From: Paragorgia papillata
Lineage: Eukaryota; Cnidaria; Anthozoa; Scleralcyonacea; Coralliidae
Direction of reading: 5' to 3'
NCBI GenBank assembly: GCA_035771165.1
Contig: JAWNZC010000114.1
Span: 312,501-376,500 of the forward strand
Length of the DNA stretch: 64,000 nucleotides
Position 1 is the first letter of the stretch; each line of letters starts with the position of its first letter. Below the pieces are notes generated by a model that was not told the DNA's origin, ran no database searches, and worked only from the letters and a program-made list of their open reading frames with translations. The translations under genes and the position numbers were made by a program. Positions 37,301-52,300 of this stretch are shown piece by piece.

Positions 37301-40300
37301 CTATTTTCGGCGCAATGTAATTGACAGTTTGGGCGTCTTGTTTTAAATGCGAATAACTCTTGAACCAGATCTGCGACACTTCTACTTTTTCTTGGGACAG
37401 CAAGAAGAGAGAATGAGGTTCATTTTGTCATATAGCCAGGCTGCTTAAAAGTAACGGAAGCTGTCAAAATTTTCCCCCCAATGTCGGCAACTACAATTAA
37501 TAAAGATTTCTATTTTCGGCGCAATGTAATTGACAGTTTGGGCGTCTCGTTTTAAATGCGAATAACTCTTGAACCAGATCTGCGACACTTCTACTTTTTC
37601 TTGGGACAGCAAGAAGAGGGAATGAGCTTCATTTTGTCATATAGCCAGGCTGCTTAAAAGTAACGGAAGCTGTCAAAATTTTCCCCCAATGTCGGCAACT
37701 ACAATTAATAAAGATTTCTATTTTCGGCGCAATGTAATTGACAGTTTGGGCGTCTTGTTTTAAATGCGAATAACTCTTGAACCAAATCTGCGACACTTCT
37801 ACTTTTTCTTGGGACAGCAAGAAGAGAGAATGAGCTTCATTTTGTCATATAGCCAGGCTGCTTAAAAGTAACGGAAGCTGTCAAAATTTTCCCCCCAATG
37901 TCGGCAACTACAATTAATAAAGATTTCTATTTTCGGCGCAATGTAATTGACAGTTTGGGCGTCTCGTTTTAAATGCGAATAACTCTTGAACCAGATCTGC
38001 GACACTTCTACTTTTTCTTGGGACAGCAAGAAGAGGGAATGAGCTTCATTTTGTCATATAGCCAGGCTGCTTAAAAGTAACGGAAGCTGTCAAAATTTTC
38101 CCCCCAATGTCGGCAACTACAATTAATAAAGATTTCTATTTTCGGCGCAATGTAATTGACAGTTTGGGCGTCTTGTTTTAAATGCGAATAACTCTTGAAC
38201 CAGATCTGCGACACTTCTACTTTTTCTTGGGACAGCAAGAAGAGAGAATGAGCTTCATTTTGTCATATAGCCAGGCTGCTTAAAAGTAACGGAAGCTGTC
38301 AAAATTTTCCCCCCAATGTCGGCAACTACAATTAATAAAGATTTCTATTTTCGGCGCAATGTAATTGACAGTTTGGGCGTCTCGTTTTAAATGCGAATAA
38401 CTCTTGAACCAGACCTGCGACACTTCTACTTTTTCTTGGGACAGCAAGAAGAGGGAATGAGCCTCATTTTGACATAAAGCAAGGCTGCTTAAAGGTAACG
38501 GAAGTTGTCAAAATTTTCCCCCCAATTTCGGCAACTACAATTAATAAAGATTTCTATTTTCGGCGCAATGTAATTGACAGTTTGGGCGTCTCGTTTTAAA
38601 TGCGAATAACTCTTGAACCAGATCTACGACACTTCTACTTTTTCCTGGGACAGCAAGAAGAGAGAATGAGCTTCATTTTGTCATATAGCCAGGCTGCTTA
38701 AAGGTAACGGAAGCTGTCAAAATTTTCCCCCCAATGTCGGCAACTACAATTAATAAAGATTTCTATTTTCGGCGCAATGTAATTGACAGTTTGGGCGTCT
38801 CGTTTTAAATGCGAATAACTCTTGAACCAGACCTGCGACACTTCTACTTTTTCTTGGGACAGCAAGAAGAGAGAATGAGCTTCATTTTGACGTATAGCAA
38901 GGCTGCTTAAAGTAACGGAAGTTGTCAAAATTTTCCCCCTAATTTCGGCAACTACAATTAATAAAGATTTCTATTTTCGGCGCAATGTAATTGACAGTTT
39001 GGGCGTCTCGTTTTAAATGCGAATAACTCTTGAACCAGATCTGCCACACTTCTACTTTTTCTTGGGACAGCAAGAAGAGAGAATGAGCTTCATTTTGTCA
39101 TATAGCCAGGCTGTTTAAAAGTAACGGAAGCTGTCAAAATTTTCCCCCCAATGTCGGCAACTACAATTAATAAAGATTTCTATTTTCGGCGCAATGTAAT
39201 TGACAGTTTGGGCGTCTCGTTTTAAATGCGAATAACTCTTGAAACAGATCTGCGACACTTCTACTTTTTCCTGGGACAGCAAGAAGAGAGAATGAGCTTC
39301 ATTTTGTCATATAGCCAGGCTGCTTAAAAGTAACGGAAGCTGTCAAAATTTCCCCCCCAATGTCGGCAACTACAATTAATAAAGATTTCTATTTTCGGCG
39401 CAATGTAATTGACAGTTTGGGCGTCTTGTTTTAAATGCGAATAACTCTTGAACCAGATCTGCGAAACTTCTACTTTTTCTTGGGACAGCAAGAAGAGAGA
39501 ATGAGCTTCATTTTGCCATATAGCCAGGCTGCTTAAAAGTAACGGAAGTTGTCGAAATTTTTCCCCCAATGTCGGCAACTACAATTAATAAAGATTTCTA
39601 TTTTCGGCGCAATGTAATTGACAGTTTGGGCGTCTCGTTTTAAATGCGAATAACTCTTGAACCAGATCTGCCACACTTCTACTTTTTCTTGGGACAGCAA
39701 GAAGAGAGAATGAGCTGCATTTTTACATATAGGAAGGCTGTTTAAAAGTAAAGGAAGCTCTCGAAATTTTCCCCCCAATGTCGGCAACTACAATTAATAA
39801 AGATTTCTATTTTCGGCGCAATGTAATTGACAGTTTGGGCGTCTCGTTTTAAATGCGAATAACTCTTGAACCAGATCTGCCACTTCTACTTTTTCTTGGG
39901 ACAGCAAGAAGAGAGAATGAGCTGCATTTTGACATATAGCCAGGCTGTTTAAAAGTAACGGAAGCTGTCGAAATTTTCCCCCCAATGTCGGCAACTACAA
40001 TTAATAAAGATTTCTATTTTCGGCGCAATGTAATTGACAGTTTGGGCGTCTCGTTTTAAATGCGAATAACTCTTGAACCAGACCTGCGACACTTCTACTT
40101 TTTCTTGGGACAGCAAGAAGAGGGAATGAGCTTCATTTTGTCATATAGCCAGGCTGCTTAAAGTTAACGGAAGCTGTCAAAATTTTCCCCCCAATGTCGG
40201 CAACTACAATTAATAAAGATTTCTATTTTCGGCGCAATGTAATTGACAGTTTGGGCGTCTCGTTTTAAATGCGAATAACTCTTGAACCAGATCTGCGACA

Positions 40301-43300
40301 CTTCTACTTTTTCTTGGGACAGCAAGAAGAGAGAATGAGCTTCATTTTGACATATAGCAAGGCTGCTTAAAAGTAACGGAAGCTGTCAAAATTTTCCCCC
40401 CAATGTCGGCAACTACAATTAATAAAGATTTCTATTTTCGGCGCAATGTAATTGACAGTTTGGGCGTCTCGTTTTAAATGCGAATAACTCTTGAACCAGA
40501 TCTGCGACACTTCTACTTTTTCTTGGGACAGCAAGAAGAGAATGAGCTGCATTTTTACATATAGGAAGGCTGTTTAAAAGTAAAGGAAGCTCTCGAAAAT
40601 TTTTCCCCCCAATGTCGGCAACTACAATTAATAAAGATTTCTATTTTCGGCGCAATGTAATTGACAGTTTGGGCGTCTCGTTTTAAATGCGAATAACTCT
40701 TGAACCAGATCTGCGACACTTCTACTTTTTCTTGGGACAGCAAGAAGAGAGAATGAGCTTCATTTTGTCATATAGCAGGCTGCTTAAAAGTAACGGAAGC
40801 TGTCAAAATTTTCCCCCCAATGTCGGCAACTACAATTAATAAAGATTTCTATTTTCGGCGCAATGTAATTGACAGTTTGGGCGTCTTGTTTTAAATGCGA
40901 ATAACTCTTGAACCAGATCTGCGACACTTCTACTTTTTCTTGGGACAGCAAGAAGAGGGAATGAGCTTCATTTTGTCATATAGCAAGGCTGCTTAAAAGT
41001 AACGGAAGCTGTCAAAATTTTCCCCCCAATGTCGGCAACTACAATTAATAAAGATTTCTATTTTCGGCGCAATGTAATTGACAGTTTGGGCGTCTCGTTT
41101 TAAATGCGAATAACTCTTGAACCAGATCTGCGACACTTCTACTTTTTCTTGGGACAGCAAGAAGAGAGAATGAGCTTCATTTTGTCATATAGCCAGGCTG
41201 CTTAAAAGTAACGGAAGCTGTCAAAATTTTCCCCCCAATGTCGGCAACTACAATTAATAAAGATTTCTATTTTCGGCGCAATGTAATTGACAGTTTGGGC
41301 GTCTCGTTTTAAATGCGAATAACTCTTGAACCAGATCTGCGACACTTCTACTTTTTCTTGGGACAGCAAGAAGAGGGAATGAGCTTCATTTTGTCATATA
41401 GCCAGGCTGCTTAAAAATAACGGAAGCTGTCAAAATTTTCCCCCCAATGTCGGCAACTACAATTAATAAAGATTTCTATTTTCGGCGCAATGTAATTGAC
41501 AGTTTGGGCGTCTCGTTTTAAATGCGAATAACTCTTGAACCAGACCTGCGACACTTCTACTTTTTCTTGGGACAGCAAGAAGAGAGAATGAGCTGCATTT
41601 TTACATATAGCCAGGCTGCTTAAAAGTAACGGAAGCTGTCAAAATTTTCCCCCCAATTTCGGCAACTACAATTAATAAAGATTTCTATTTTCGGCGCAAT
41701 GTAATTGACAGTTTGGGCGTCTCGTTTTAAATGCGAATAACTCTTGAACCAGATCTGCCACACCTCTACTTTTTCTTGGGACAGCAAGAAGAGAGAATAA
41801 GCTGCATTTTGACATATAGGAAGGCTGTTTAAAAGTAACGGAAGCTCTCGAAATTTTCCCCCCAATGTCGGCAACTACAATTAATAAAGATTTCTATTTT
41901 CGGCGCAATGTAATTGACAGTTTGGGCGTCTCGTTTTAAATGCGAATAACTCTTGAAACAGATCTGCGACACTTCTACTTTTTCCTGGGACAGCAAGAAG
42001 AGAGAATGAGCTTCATTTTGTCATATAGCCAGGCTGCTTAAAAGTAACGGAAGCTGTCAAAATTTCCCCCCCAATGTCGGCAACTACAATTAATAAAGAT
42101 TTCTATTTTCGGCGCAATGTAATTGACAGTTTGGGCGTCTTGTTTTAAATGCGAATAACTCTTGAACCAGATCTGCGAAACTTCTACTTTTTCTTGGGAC
42201 AGCAAGAAGAGAGAATGAGCTTCATTTTGTCATATAGCCAGGCTGCTTAAAAGTAACGGAAGCTGTCAAAATTTTTCCCCCCAATGTCGGCAACTACAAT
42301 TAATAAAGATTTCTATTTTCGGCGCAATGTAATTGACAGTTTGGGCGTCTCGTTTTAAATGCGAATAACTCTTGAACCAGATCTGCGACACTTCTACTTT
42401 TTCTTGGGACAGCAAGAAGAGAGAATGAGCTGCATTTTTTACATATAGGAAGGCTGTTTAAAAGTAACGGAAGCTCTCAAAATTTTCCCCCCAATGTCGG
42501 CAACTACAATTAATAAAGATTTCTATTTTCGGCGCAATGTAATTGACAGTTTGGGCGTCTCGTTTTAAATGCGAATAACTCTTGAACCAGATCTGCGACA
42601 CTTCTACTTTTTCTTGGGACAGCAAGAAGAGGGAATGAGCTTCATTTTGTCATATAGCCAGGCTGCTTAAAAGTAACGGAAGCTGTCAAAATTTTCCCCC
42701 CAATGTCGGCAACTACAATTAATAAAGATTTCTATTTTCGGCGCAATGTAATTGACAGTTTGGGCGTCTCGTTTTAAATGCGAATAACTCTTGAACCAGA
42801 TCTGCGACACTTCTACTTTTTCTTGGGACAGCAAGAAGAGAGAATGAGCTTCATTTTGTCATATAGCCAGGCTGCTTAAAAGTAACGGAAGCTGTCAAAA
42901 TTTTCCCCCCCAATGTCGGCAACTACAATTAATAAAGATTTCTATTTTCGGCGCAATGTAATTGACAGTTTGGGCGTCTTGTTTTAAATGCGAATAACTC
43001 TTGAACCAGATCTGCGACACTTCTACTTTTTCTTGGGACAGCAAGAAGAGAGAATGAGCTTCATTTTGTCATATAGCCAGGCTGCTTAAAAGTAACGGAA
43101 GCTGTCAAAATTTTCCCCCCAATGTCGGCAACTACAATTAATAAAGATTTCTATTTTCGGCGCAATGTAATTGACAGTTTGGGCGTCTCGTTTTAAATGC
43201 GAATAACTCTTGAACCAGATCTGCGACACTTCTACTTTTTCTTGGGACAGCAAGAAGAGAGAATGAGCTGCATTTTGTCATATAGGAAGGCTGTTTAAAA

Positions 43301-46300
43301 GTAACGGAAGCTCTCGAAATTTTCCCCCCAATGTCGGCAACTACAATTAATAAAGATTTCTATTTTCGGCGCAATGTAATTGACAGTTTGGGCGTCTCGT
43401 TTTAAATGCGAATAACTCTTGAACCAGATCTGCGACACTTCTACTTTTTCTTGGGACAGCAAGAAGAGAGAATGAGCTTCATTTTGTCATATAGCCAGGC
43501 TGTTTAAAAGTAACGGAAGCTGTCAAAATTTTCCCCCCAATGTCGGCAACTACAATTAATAAAGATTTCTATTTTCGGCGCAATGTAATTGACAGTTTGG
43601 GCGTCTCGTTTTAAATGCGAATAACTCTTGAACCAGATCTGCGACACTTCTACTTTTTCTTGGGACAGCAAGAAGAGAGAATGAGCTTCATTTTGTCATA
43701 TAGCCAGGCTGCTTAAAAGTAACGGAAGCTGTCAAAATTTTCCCCCCAATGTCGGCAACTACAATTAATAAAGATTTCTATTTTCGGCGCAATGTAATTG
43801 ACAGTTTGGGCGTCTTGTTTTAAATGCGAATAACTCTTGAACCAGATCTGCGACACTTCTACTTTTTCTTGGGACAGCAAGAAGAGAGAATGAGCTTCAT
43901 TTTGTCATATAGCCAGGCTGCTTAAAAGTAACGGAAGCTGTCAAAATTTTCCCCCCAATGTCGGCAACTACAATTAATAAAGATTTCTATTTTCGGCGCA
44001 ATGTAATTGACAGTTTGGGCGTCTTGTTTTAAATGCGAATAACTCTTGAACCAGATCTGCGACACTTCTACTTTTTCTTGGGACAGCAAGAAGAGAGAAT
44101 GAGCTTCATTTGGGTATATAGGAAAGCTGCTTAAAAGTAACGGAAGCTGTCGCAATTTTACCCCCAATGTCTGCAACTACAATTAATAAAGATTTCTATT
44201 TTCGGCGCAATGTAATTGACAGTTTGGGCGTCTCGTTTTAAATGCGAATAACTCTTGAACCAGATCTGCGACACTTCTACTTTTTCTTGGGACAGCAAGA
44301 AGAGAGAATGAGCTTCATTTTGTCATATAGCCAGGCTGCTTAAAAGTAACGGAAGCTGTCAAAATTTTCCCCCCAATGTCGGCAACTACAATTAATAAAG
44401 ATTTCTATTTTCGGCGCAATGTAATTGACAGTTTGGGCGTCTTGTTTTAAATGCGAATAACTCTTGAACCAGATCTGCGACACTTCTACTTTTTCTTGGG
44501 ACAGCAAGAAGAGAGAATGAGCTTCATTTTGTCATATAGCCAGGCTGCTTAAAAGTAACGGAAGCTGTCAAAATTTTCCCCCCAATGTCGGCAACTACAA
44601 TTAATAAAGATTTCTATTTTCGGCGCAATGTAATTGACAGTTTGGGCGTCTTGTTTTAAATGCGAATAACTCTTGAACCAGATCTGCGACACTTCTACTT
44701 TTTCTTGGGACAGCAAGAAGAGAGAATGAGCTTCATTTTGTCATATAGCCAGGCTGCTTAAAAGTAACGGAAGCTGTCAAAATTTTCCCCCCAATGTCGG
44801 CAACTACAATTAATAAAGATTTCTATTTTCGGCGCAATGTAATTGACAGTTTGGGCGTCTCGTTTTAAATGCGAATAACTCTTGAACCAGATCTGCGACA
44901 CTTCTACTTTTTCTTGGGACAGCAAGAAGAGAGAATGAGCTTCATTTTGTCATATAGCCAGGCTGCTTAAAAGTAACGGAAGCTGTCAAAATTTTCCCCC
45001 CAATGTCGGCAACTACAATTAATAAAGATTTCTATTTTCGGCGCAATGTAATTGACAGTTTGGGCGTCTCGTTTTAAATGCGAATAACTCTTGAACCAGA
45101 TCTGCGACACTTCTACTTTTTCTTGGGACAGCAAGAAGAGAGAATGAGCTTCATTTTGTCATATAGGAAAGCTGCTTAAAAGTAACGGAAGCTGTCGCAA
45201 TTTTCCCCCCAATGTCGGCAACTACAATTAATAAAGATTTCTATTTTCGGCGCAATGTAATTGACAGTTTGGGCGTCTCGTTTTAAATGCGAATAACTCT
45301 TGAACCAGATCTGCGACACTTCTACTTTTTCTTGGGACAGCAAGAAGAGAGAATGAGCTTCATTTTGTCATATAGCCAGGCTGCTTAAAAGTAACGGAAG
45401 CTGTCAAAATTTTCCCCCCAATGTCGGCAACTACAATTAATAAAGATTTCTATTTTCGGCGCAATGTAATTGACAGTTTGGGCGTCTTGTTTTAAATGCG
45501 AATAACTCTTGAACCAGATCTGCGACACTTCTACTTTTTCTTGGGACAGCAAGAAGAGAGAATGAGCTTCATTTTGTCATATAGCCAGGCTGCTTAAAAG
45601 TAACGGAAGCTGTCAAAATTTTCCCCCCAATGTCGGCAACTACAATTAATAAAGATTTCTATTTTCGGCGCAATGTAATTGACAGTTTGGGCGTCTCGTT
45701 TTAAATGCGAATAACTCTTGAACCAGATCTGCGACACTTCTACTTTTTCTTGGGACAGCAAGAAGAGAGAATGAGCTTCATTTTGTCATATAGCCAGGCT
45801 GCTTAAAAGTAACGGAAGCTGTCAAAATTTTCCCCCCAATGTCGGCAACTACAATTAATAAAGATTTCTATTTTCGGCGCAATGTAATTGACAGTTTGGG
45901 CGTCTCGTTTTAAATGCGAATAACTCTTGAACCAGATCTGCGACACTTCTACTTTTTCTTGGGACAGCAAGAAGAGAGAATGAGCTTCATTTTGTCATAT
46001 AGCCAGGCTGCTTAAAAGTAACGGAAGCTGTCAAAATTTCCCCCCAATGTCGGCAACTACAATTAATAAAGATTTCTATTTTCGGCGCAATGTAATTGAC
46101 AGTTTGGGCGTCTCGTTTTAAATGCGAATAACTCTTGAACCAGATCTGCGACACTTCTACTTTTTCTTGGGACAGCAAGAAGAGAGAATGAGCTTCATTT
46201 TGTCATATAGCCAGGCTGCTTAAAAGTAACGGAAGCTGTCAAAATTTTCCCCCCAATGTCGGCAACTACAATTAATAAAGATTTCTATTTTCGGCGCAAT

Positions 46301-49300
46301 GTAATTGACAGTTTGGGCGTCTTGTTTTAAATGCGAATAACTCTTGAACCAGATCTGCGACACTTCTACTTTTTCTTGGGACAGCAAGAAGAGAGAATGA
46401 GCTTCATTTTGTCATATAGCCAGGCTGCTTAAAAGTAACGGAAGCTGTCAAAATTTTCCCCCCAATGTCGGCAACTACAATTAATAAAGATTTCTATTTT
46501 CGGCGCAATGTAATTGACAGTTTGGGCGTCTCGTTTTAAATGCAAATAACTCTTGAACCAGATCTGCGACACTTCTACTTTTTCTTGGGACAGCAAGAAG
46601 AGAGAATGAGCTTCATTTTGTCATATAGCCAGGCTGCTTAAAAGTAACGGAAGCTGTCGAAATTTTCCCCCCAATGTCGGCAACTACAATTAATAAAGAT
46701 TTCTATTTTCGGCGCAATGTAATTGACAGTTTGGGCGTCTTGTTTTAAATGCGAATAACTCTTGAACCAGATCTGCGACACTTCTACTTTTTCTTGGGAC
46801 AGCAAGAAGAGAGAATGAGCTTCATTTTGTCATATAGCCAGGCTGCTTAAAAGTAACGGAAGCTGTCAAAATTTTCCCCCCACTGTCGGCAACTACACTT
46901 AATAAAGATTTCTATATTTTCGGCGCAATGTAATTGACAGTTTGGGCGTCTCGTTTTAAATGCGAATAACTCTTGAACCAGATCTGCGACACTTCTACTT
47001 TTTCTTGGGACAGCAAGAAGAGAGAATGAGCTTCATTTTGTCATATAGCCAGGCTGCTTAAAAGTAACGGAAGCTGTCAAAATTTTCCCCCCAATGTCGG
47101 CAACTACAATTAATAAAGATTTCTATTTTCGGCGCAATGTAATTGACAGTTTGGGCGTCTTGTTTTAAATGCGAATAACTCTTGAACCAGATCTGCGACA
47201 CTTCTACTTTTTCTTGGGACAGCAAGAAGAGAGAATGAGCTTCATTTTGTCATATAGCCAGGCTGCTTAAAAGTAACGGAAGCTGTCAAAATTTTCCCCC
47301 CAATGTCGGCAACTACAATTAATAAAGATTTCTATTTTCGGCGCAATGTAATTGACAGTTTGGGCGTCTTGTTTTAAATGCGAATAACTCTTGAACCAGA
47401 TCTGCGACACTTCTACTTTTTCTTGGGACAGCAAGAAGAGAGAATGAGCTTCATTTTGTCATATAGCCAGGCTGCTTAAAAGTAACGGAAGCTGTCAAAA
47501 TTTTCCCCCCAATGTCGGCAACTACAATTAATAAAGATTTCTATTTTCGGCGCAATGTAATTGACAGTTTGGGCGTCTCGTTTTAAATGCGAATAACTCT
47601 TGAACCAGACCTGCGACACTTCTACTTTTTCTTGGGACAGCAAGAAGAGAGAATGAGCTTCATTTTGTCATATAGCCAGGCTGCTTAAAAGTAACGGAAG
47701 CTGTCAAAATTTTCCCCCCAATGTCGGCAACTACAATTAATAAAGATTTCTATTTTCGGCGCAATGTAATTGACAGTTTGGGCGTCTTGTTTTAAATGCG
47801 AATAACTCTTGAACCAGATCTGCGACACTTCTACTTTTTCTTGGGACAGCAAGAAGAGAGAATGAGCTTCATTTTGTCATATAGCCAGGCTGCTTAAAAG
47901 TAACGGAAGCTGTCAAAATTTTCCCCCCAATGTCGGCAACTACAATTAATAAAGATTTCTATTTTCGGCGCAATGTAATTGACAGTTTGGGCGTCTCGTT
48001 TTAAATGCGAATAACTCTTGAACCAGATCTGCGACACTTCTACTTTTTCTTGGGACAGCAAGAAGAGAGAATGAGCTTCATTTTGTCATATAGCCAGGCT
48101 GCTTAAAAGTAACGGAAGCTGTCAAAATTTTCCCCCCAATGTCGGCAACTACAATTAATAAAGATTTCTATTTTCGGCGCAATGTAATTGACAGTTTTTG
48201 CGTCTTGTTTTTAAATGCGAATAACTCTTGAACCAGATCTGCGACACTTCTACTTTTTCTTGGGACAGCAAGAAGAGAGAATGAGCTTCATTTTGTCATA
48301 TAGCCAGGCTGCTTAAAAGTAACGGAAGCTGTCAAAATTTTCCCCCCAATGTCGGCAACTACAATTAATAAAGATTTCTATTTTCGGCGCAATGTAATTG
48401 ACAGTTTGGGCGTCTCGTTTTAAATGCGAATAACTCTTGAACCAGATCTGCGACACTTCTACTTTTTCTTGGGACAGCAAGAAGAGAGAATGAGCTTCAT
48501 TTTGTCATATAGCCAGGCTGCTTAAAAGTAACGGAAGCTGTCAAAATTTTCCCCCCAATGTCGGCAACTACAATTAATAAAGATTTCTATTTTCGGCGCA
48601 ATGTAATTGACAGTTTGGGCGTCTTGTTTTAAATGCGAATAACTCTTGAACCAGATCTGCGACACTTCTACTTTTTCTTGGGACAGCAAGAAGAGAGAAT
48701 GAGCTTCATTTTGTCATATAGCCAGGCTGCTTAAAAGTAACGGAAGCTGTCAAAATTTTCCCCCCAATGTTGGCAACTACAATTAATAAAGATTTCTATT
48801 TTCGGCGCAATGTAATTGACAGTTTGGGCGTCTTGTTTTAAATGCGAATAACTCTTGAACCAGATCTGCGACACTTCTACTTTTTCTTGGGACAGCAAGA
48901 AGAGAGAATGAGCTTCATTTTGTCATATAGCCAGGCTGCTTAAAAGTAACGGAAGCTGTCAAAATTTTCCCCCCAATGTCGGCAACTACAATTAATAAAG
49001 ATTTCTATTTTCGGCGCAATGTAATTGACAGTTTGGGCGTCTCGTTTTAAATGCGAATAACTCTTGAACCAGACCTGCGACACTTCTACTTTTTCTTGGG
49101 ACAGCAAGAAGAGGGAATGAGCTTCATTTTGTCATATAGCCAGGCTGCTTAAAAGTAACGGAAGCTGTCAAAATTTTCCCCCCAATGTCGGCAACTACAA
49201 TTAATAAAGATTTCTATTTTCGGCGCAATGTAATTGACAGTTTGGGCGTCTCGTTTTAAATGCGAATAACTCTTGAACCAAATCTGCGACACTTCTACTT

Positions 49301-52300
49301 TTTCTTGGGACAGCAAGAAGAGAGAATGAGCTTCATTTTGTCATATAGCCAGGCTGCTTAAAAGTAACGGAAGCTGTCAAAATTTTCCCCCCAATGTCGG
49401 CAACTACAATTAATAAAGATTTCTATTTTCGGCGCAATGTAATTGACAGTTTGGGCGTCTCGTTTTAAATGCGAATAAACTCTTGAACCAGACCTGCGAC
49501 ACTTCTACTTTTTCTTGGGACAGCAAGAAGAGGGAATGAGCTTCATTTTGTCATATAGCCAGGCTGCTTAAAAGTAACGGAAGCTGTCAAAATTTTCCCC
49601 CCAATGTCGGCAACTACAATTAATAAAGATTTCTATTTTCGGCGCAATGTAATTGACAGTTTGGGCGTCTTGTTTTAAATGCGAATAACTCTTGAACCAG
49701 ATCTGCGACACTTCTACTTTTTCTTGGGACAGCAAGAAGAGGGAATGAGCTTCATTTTGTCATATAGCCAGGCTGCTTAAAAGTAACGGAAGCTGTCAAA
49801 ATTTTCCCCCCAATGTCGGCAACTACAATTAATAAAGATTTCTATTTTCGGCGCAATGTAATTGACAGTTTGGGCGTCTCGTTTTAAATGCGAATAACTC
49901 TTGAACCAGACCTGCGACACTTCTACTTTTTCTTGGGACAGCAAGAAGAGGGAATGAGCTTCATTTTGTCATATAGCCAGGCTGCTTAAAAGTAACGGAA
50001 GCTGTCAAAATTTTCCCCCCAATGTCGGCAACTACAATTAATAAAGATTTCTATTTTCGGCGCAATGTAATTGACAGTTTTTGCGTCTTGTTTTAAATGC
50101 GAATAACTCTTGAACCAGATCTGCGACACTTCTACTTTTTCTTGGGACAGCAAGAAGAGAGAATGAGCTTCATTTTGTCATATAGCCAGGCTGCTTAAAA
50201 GTAACGGAAGCTGTCAAAATTTTCCCCCCAATGTTGGCAACTACAATTAATAAAGATTTCTATTTTCGGCGCAATGTAATTGACAGTTTGGGCGTCTTGT
50301 TTTAAATGCGAATAACTCTTGAACCAGATCTGCGACACTTCTACTTTTTCTTGGGACAGCAAGAAGAGAGAATGAGGTTCATTTTGTCATATAGCCAGGC
50401 TGCTTAAAAGTAACGGAAGCTGTCAAAATTTTTCCCCCAATGTCGGCAACTACAATTAATAAAGATTTCTATTTTCGGCGCAATGTAATTGACAGTTTGG
50501 GCGTCTCGTTTTAAATGCGAATAACTCTTGAACCAGACCTGCGACACTTCTACTTTTTCTTGGGACAGCAAGAAGAGGGAATGAGCTTCATTTTGTCATA
50601 TAGCCAGGCTGCTTAAAAGTAACGGAAGCTGTCAAAATGTTTCCCCCAATGTCGGCAACTACAATTAATAAAGATTTCTATTTTCGGCGCAATGTAATTG
50701 ACAGTTTGGGCGTCTTGTTTTAAATGCGAATAACTCTTGAACCAAATCTGCGACACTTCTACTTTTTCTTGGGACAGCAAGAAGAGAGAATGAGCTTCAT
50801 TTTGTCATATAGCCAGGCTGCTTAAAAGTAACGGAAGCTGTCAAAATTTTCCCCCCAATGTCGGCAACTACAATTAATAAAGATTTCTATTTTCGGCGCA
50901 ATGTAATTGACAGTTTGGGCGTCTCGTTTTAAATGCGAATAACTCTTGAACCAGACCTGCGACACTTCTACTTTTTCTTGGGACAGCAAGAAGAGGGAAT
51001 GAGCTTCATTTTGTCATATAGCCAGGCTGCTTAAAAGTAACGGAAGCTGTCAAAATGTTTCCCCCAATGTCGGCAACTACAATTAATAAAGATTTCTATT
51101 TTCGGCGCAATGTAATTGACAGTTTGGGCGTCTTGTTTTAAATGCGAATAACTCTTGAACCAAATCTGCGACACTTCTACTTTTTCTTGGGACAGCAAGA
51201 AGAGAGAATGAGCTTCATTTTGTCATATAGCCAGGCTGCTTAAAAGTAACGGAAGCTGTCAAAATTTTCCCCCAATGTCGGCAACTACAATTAATAAAGA
51301 TTTCTATTTTCGGCGCAATGTAATTGACAGTTTGGGCGTCTCGTTTTAAATGCGAATAACTCTTGAACCAGACCTGCGACACTTCTACTTTTTCTTGGGA
51401 CAGCAAGAAGAGGGAATGAGCTTCATTTTGTCATATAGCCAGGCTGCTTAAAAGTAACGGAAGCTGTCAAAATTTTCCCCCCAATGTCGGCAACTACAAT
51501 TAATAAAGATTTCTATTTTCGGCGCAATGTAATTGACAGTTTGGGCGTCTCGTTTTAAATGCGAATAACTCTTGAACCAGACCTGCGACACTTCTACTTT
51601 TTCTTGGGACAGCAAGAAGAGGAATGAGCTTCATTTTGTCATATAGCCAGGCTGCTTAAAAGTAACGGAAGCTGTCAAAATTTTCCCCCCAATGTCGGCA
51701 ACTACAATTAATAAAGATTTCTATTTTCGGCGCAATGTAATTGACAGTTTGGGCGTCTCGTTTTAAATGCGAATAACTCTTGAACCAGACCTGCGACACT
51801 TCTACTTTTTCTTGGGACAGCAAGAAGAGGGAATGAGCTTCATTTTGTCATATAGCCAGGCTGCTTAAAAGTAACGGAAGCTGTCAAAATTTTCCCCCCA
51901 ATGTCGGCAACTACAATTAATAAAGATTTCTATTTTCGGCGCAATGTAATTGACAGTTTGGGCGTCTTGTTTTAAATGCGAATAACTCTTGAACCAGATC
52001 TGCGACACTTCTACTTTTTCTTGGGACAGCAAGAAGAGAGAATGAGCTTCATTTTGTCATATAGCCAGGCTGCTTAAAAATAACGGAAGCTGTCAAAATT
52101 TTCCCCCCAATGTCGGCAACTACAATTAATAAAGATTTCTATTTTCGGCGCAATGTAATTGACAGTTTGGGCGTCTCGTTTTAAATGCGAATAACTCTTG
52201 AACCAGACCTGCGACACTTCTACTTTTTCTTGGGACAGCAAGAAGAGGGAATCAGCTTCATTTTGTCATATAGCCAGGCTGCTTAAAAGTAACGGAAGCT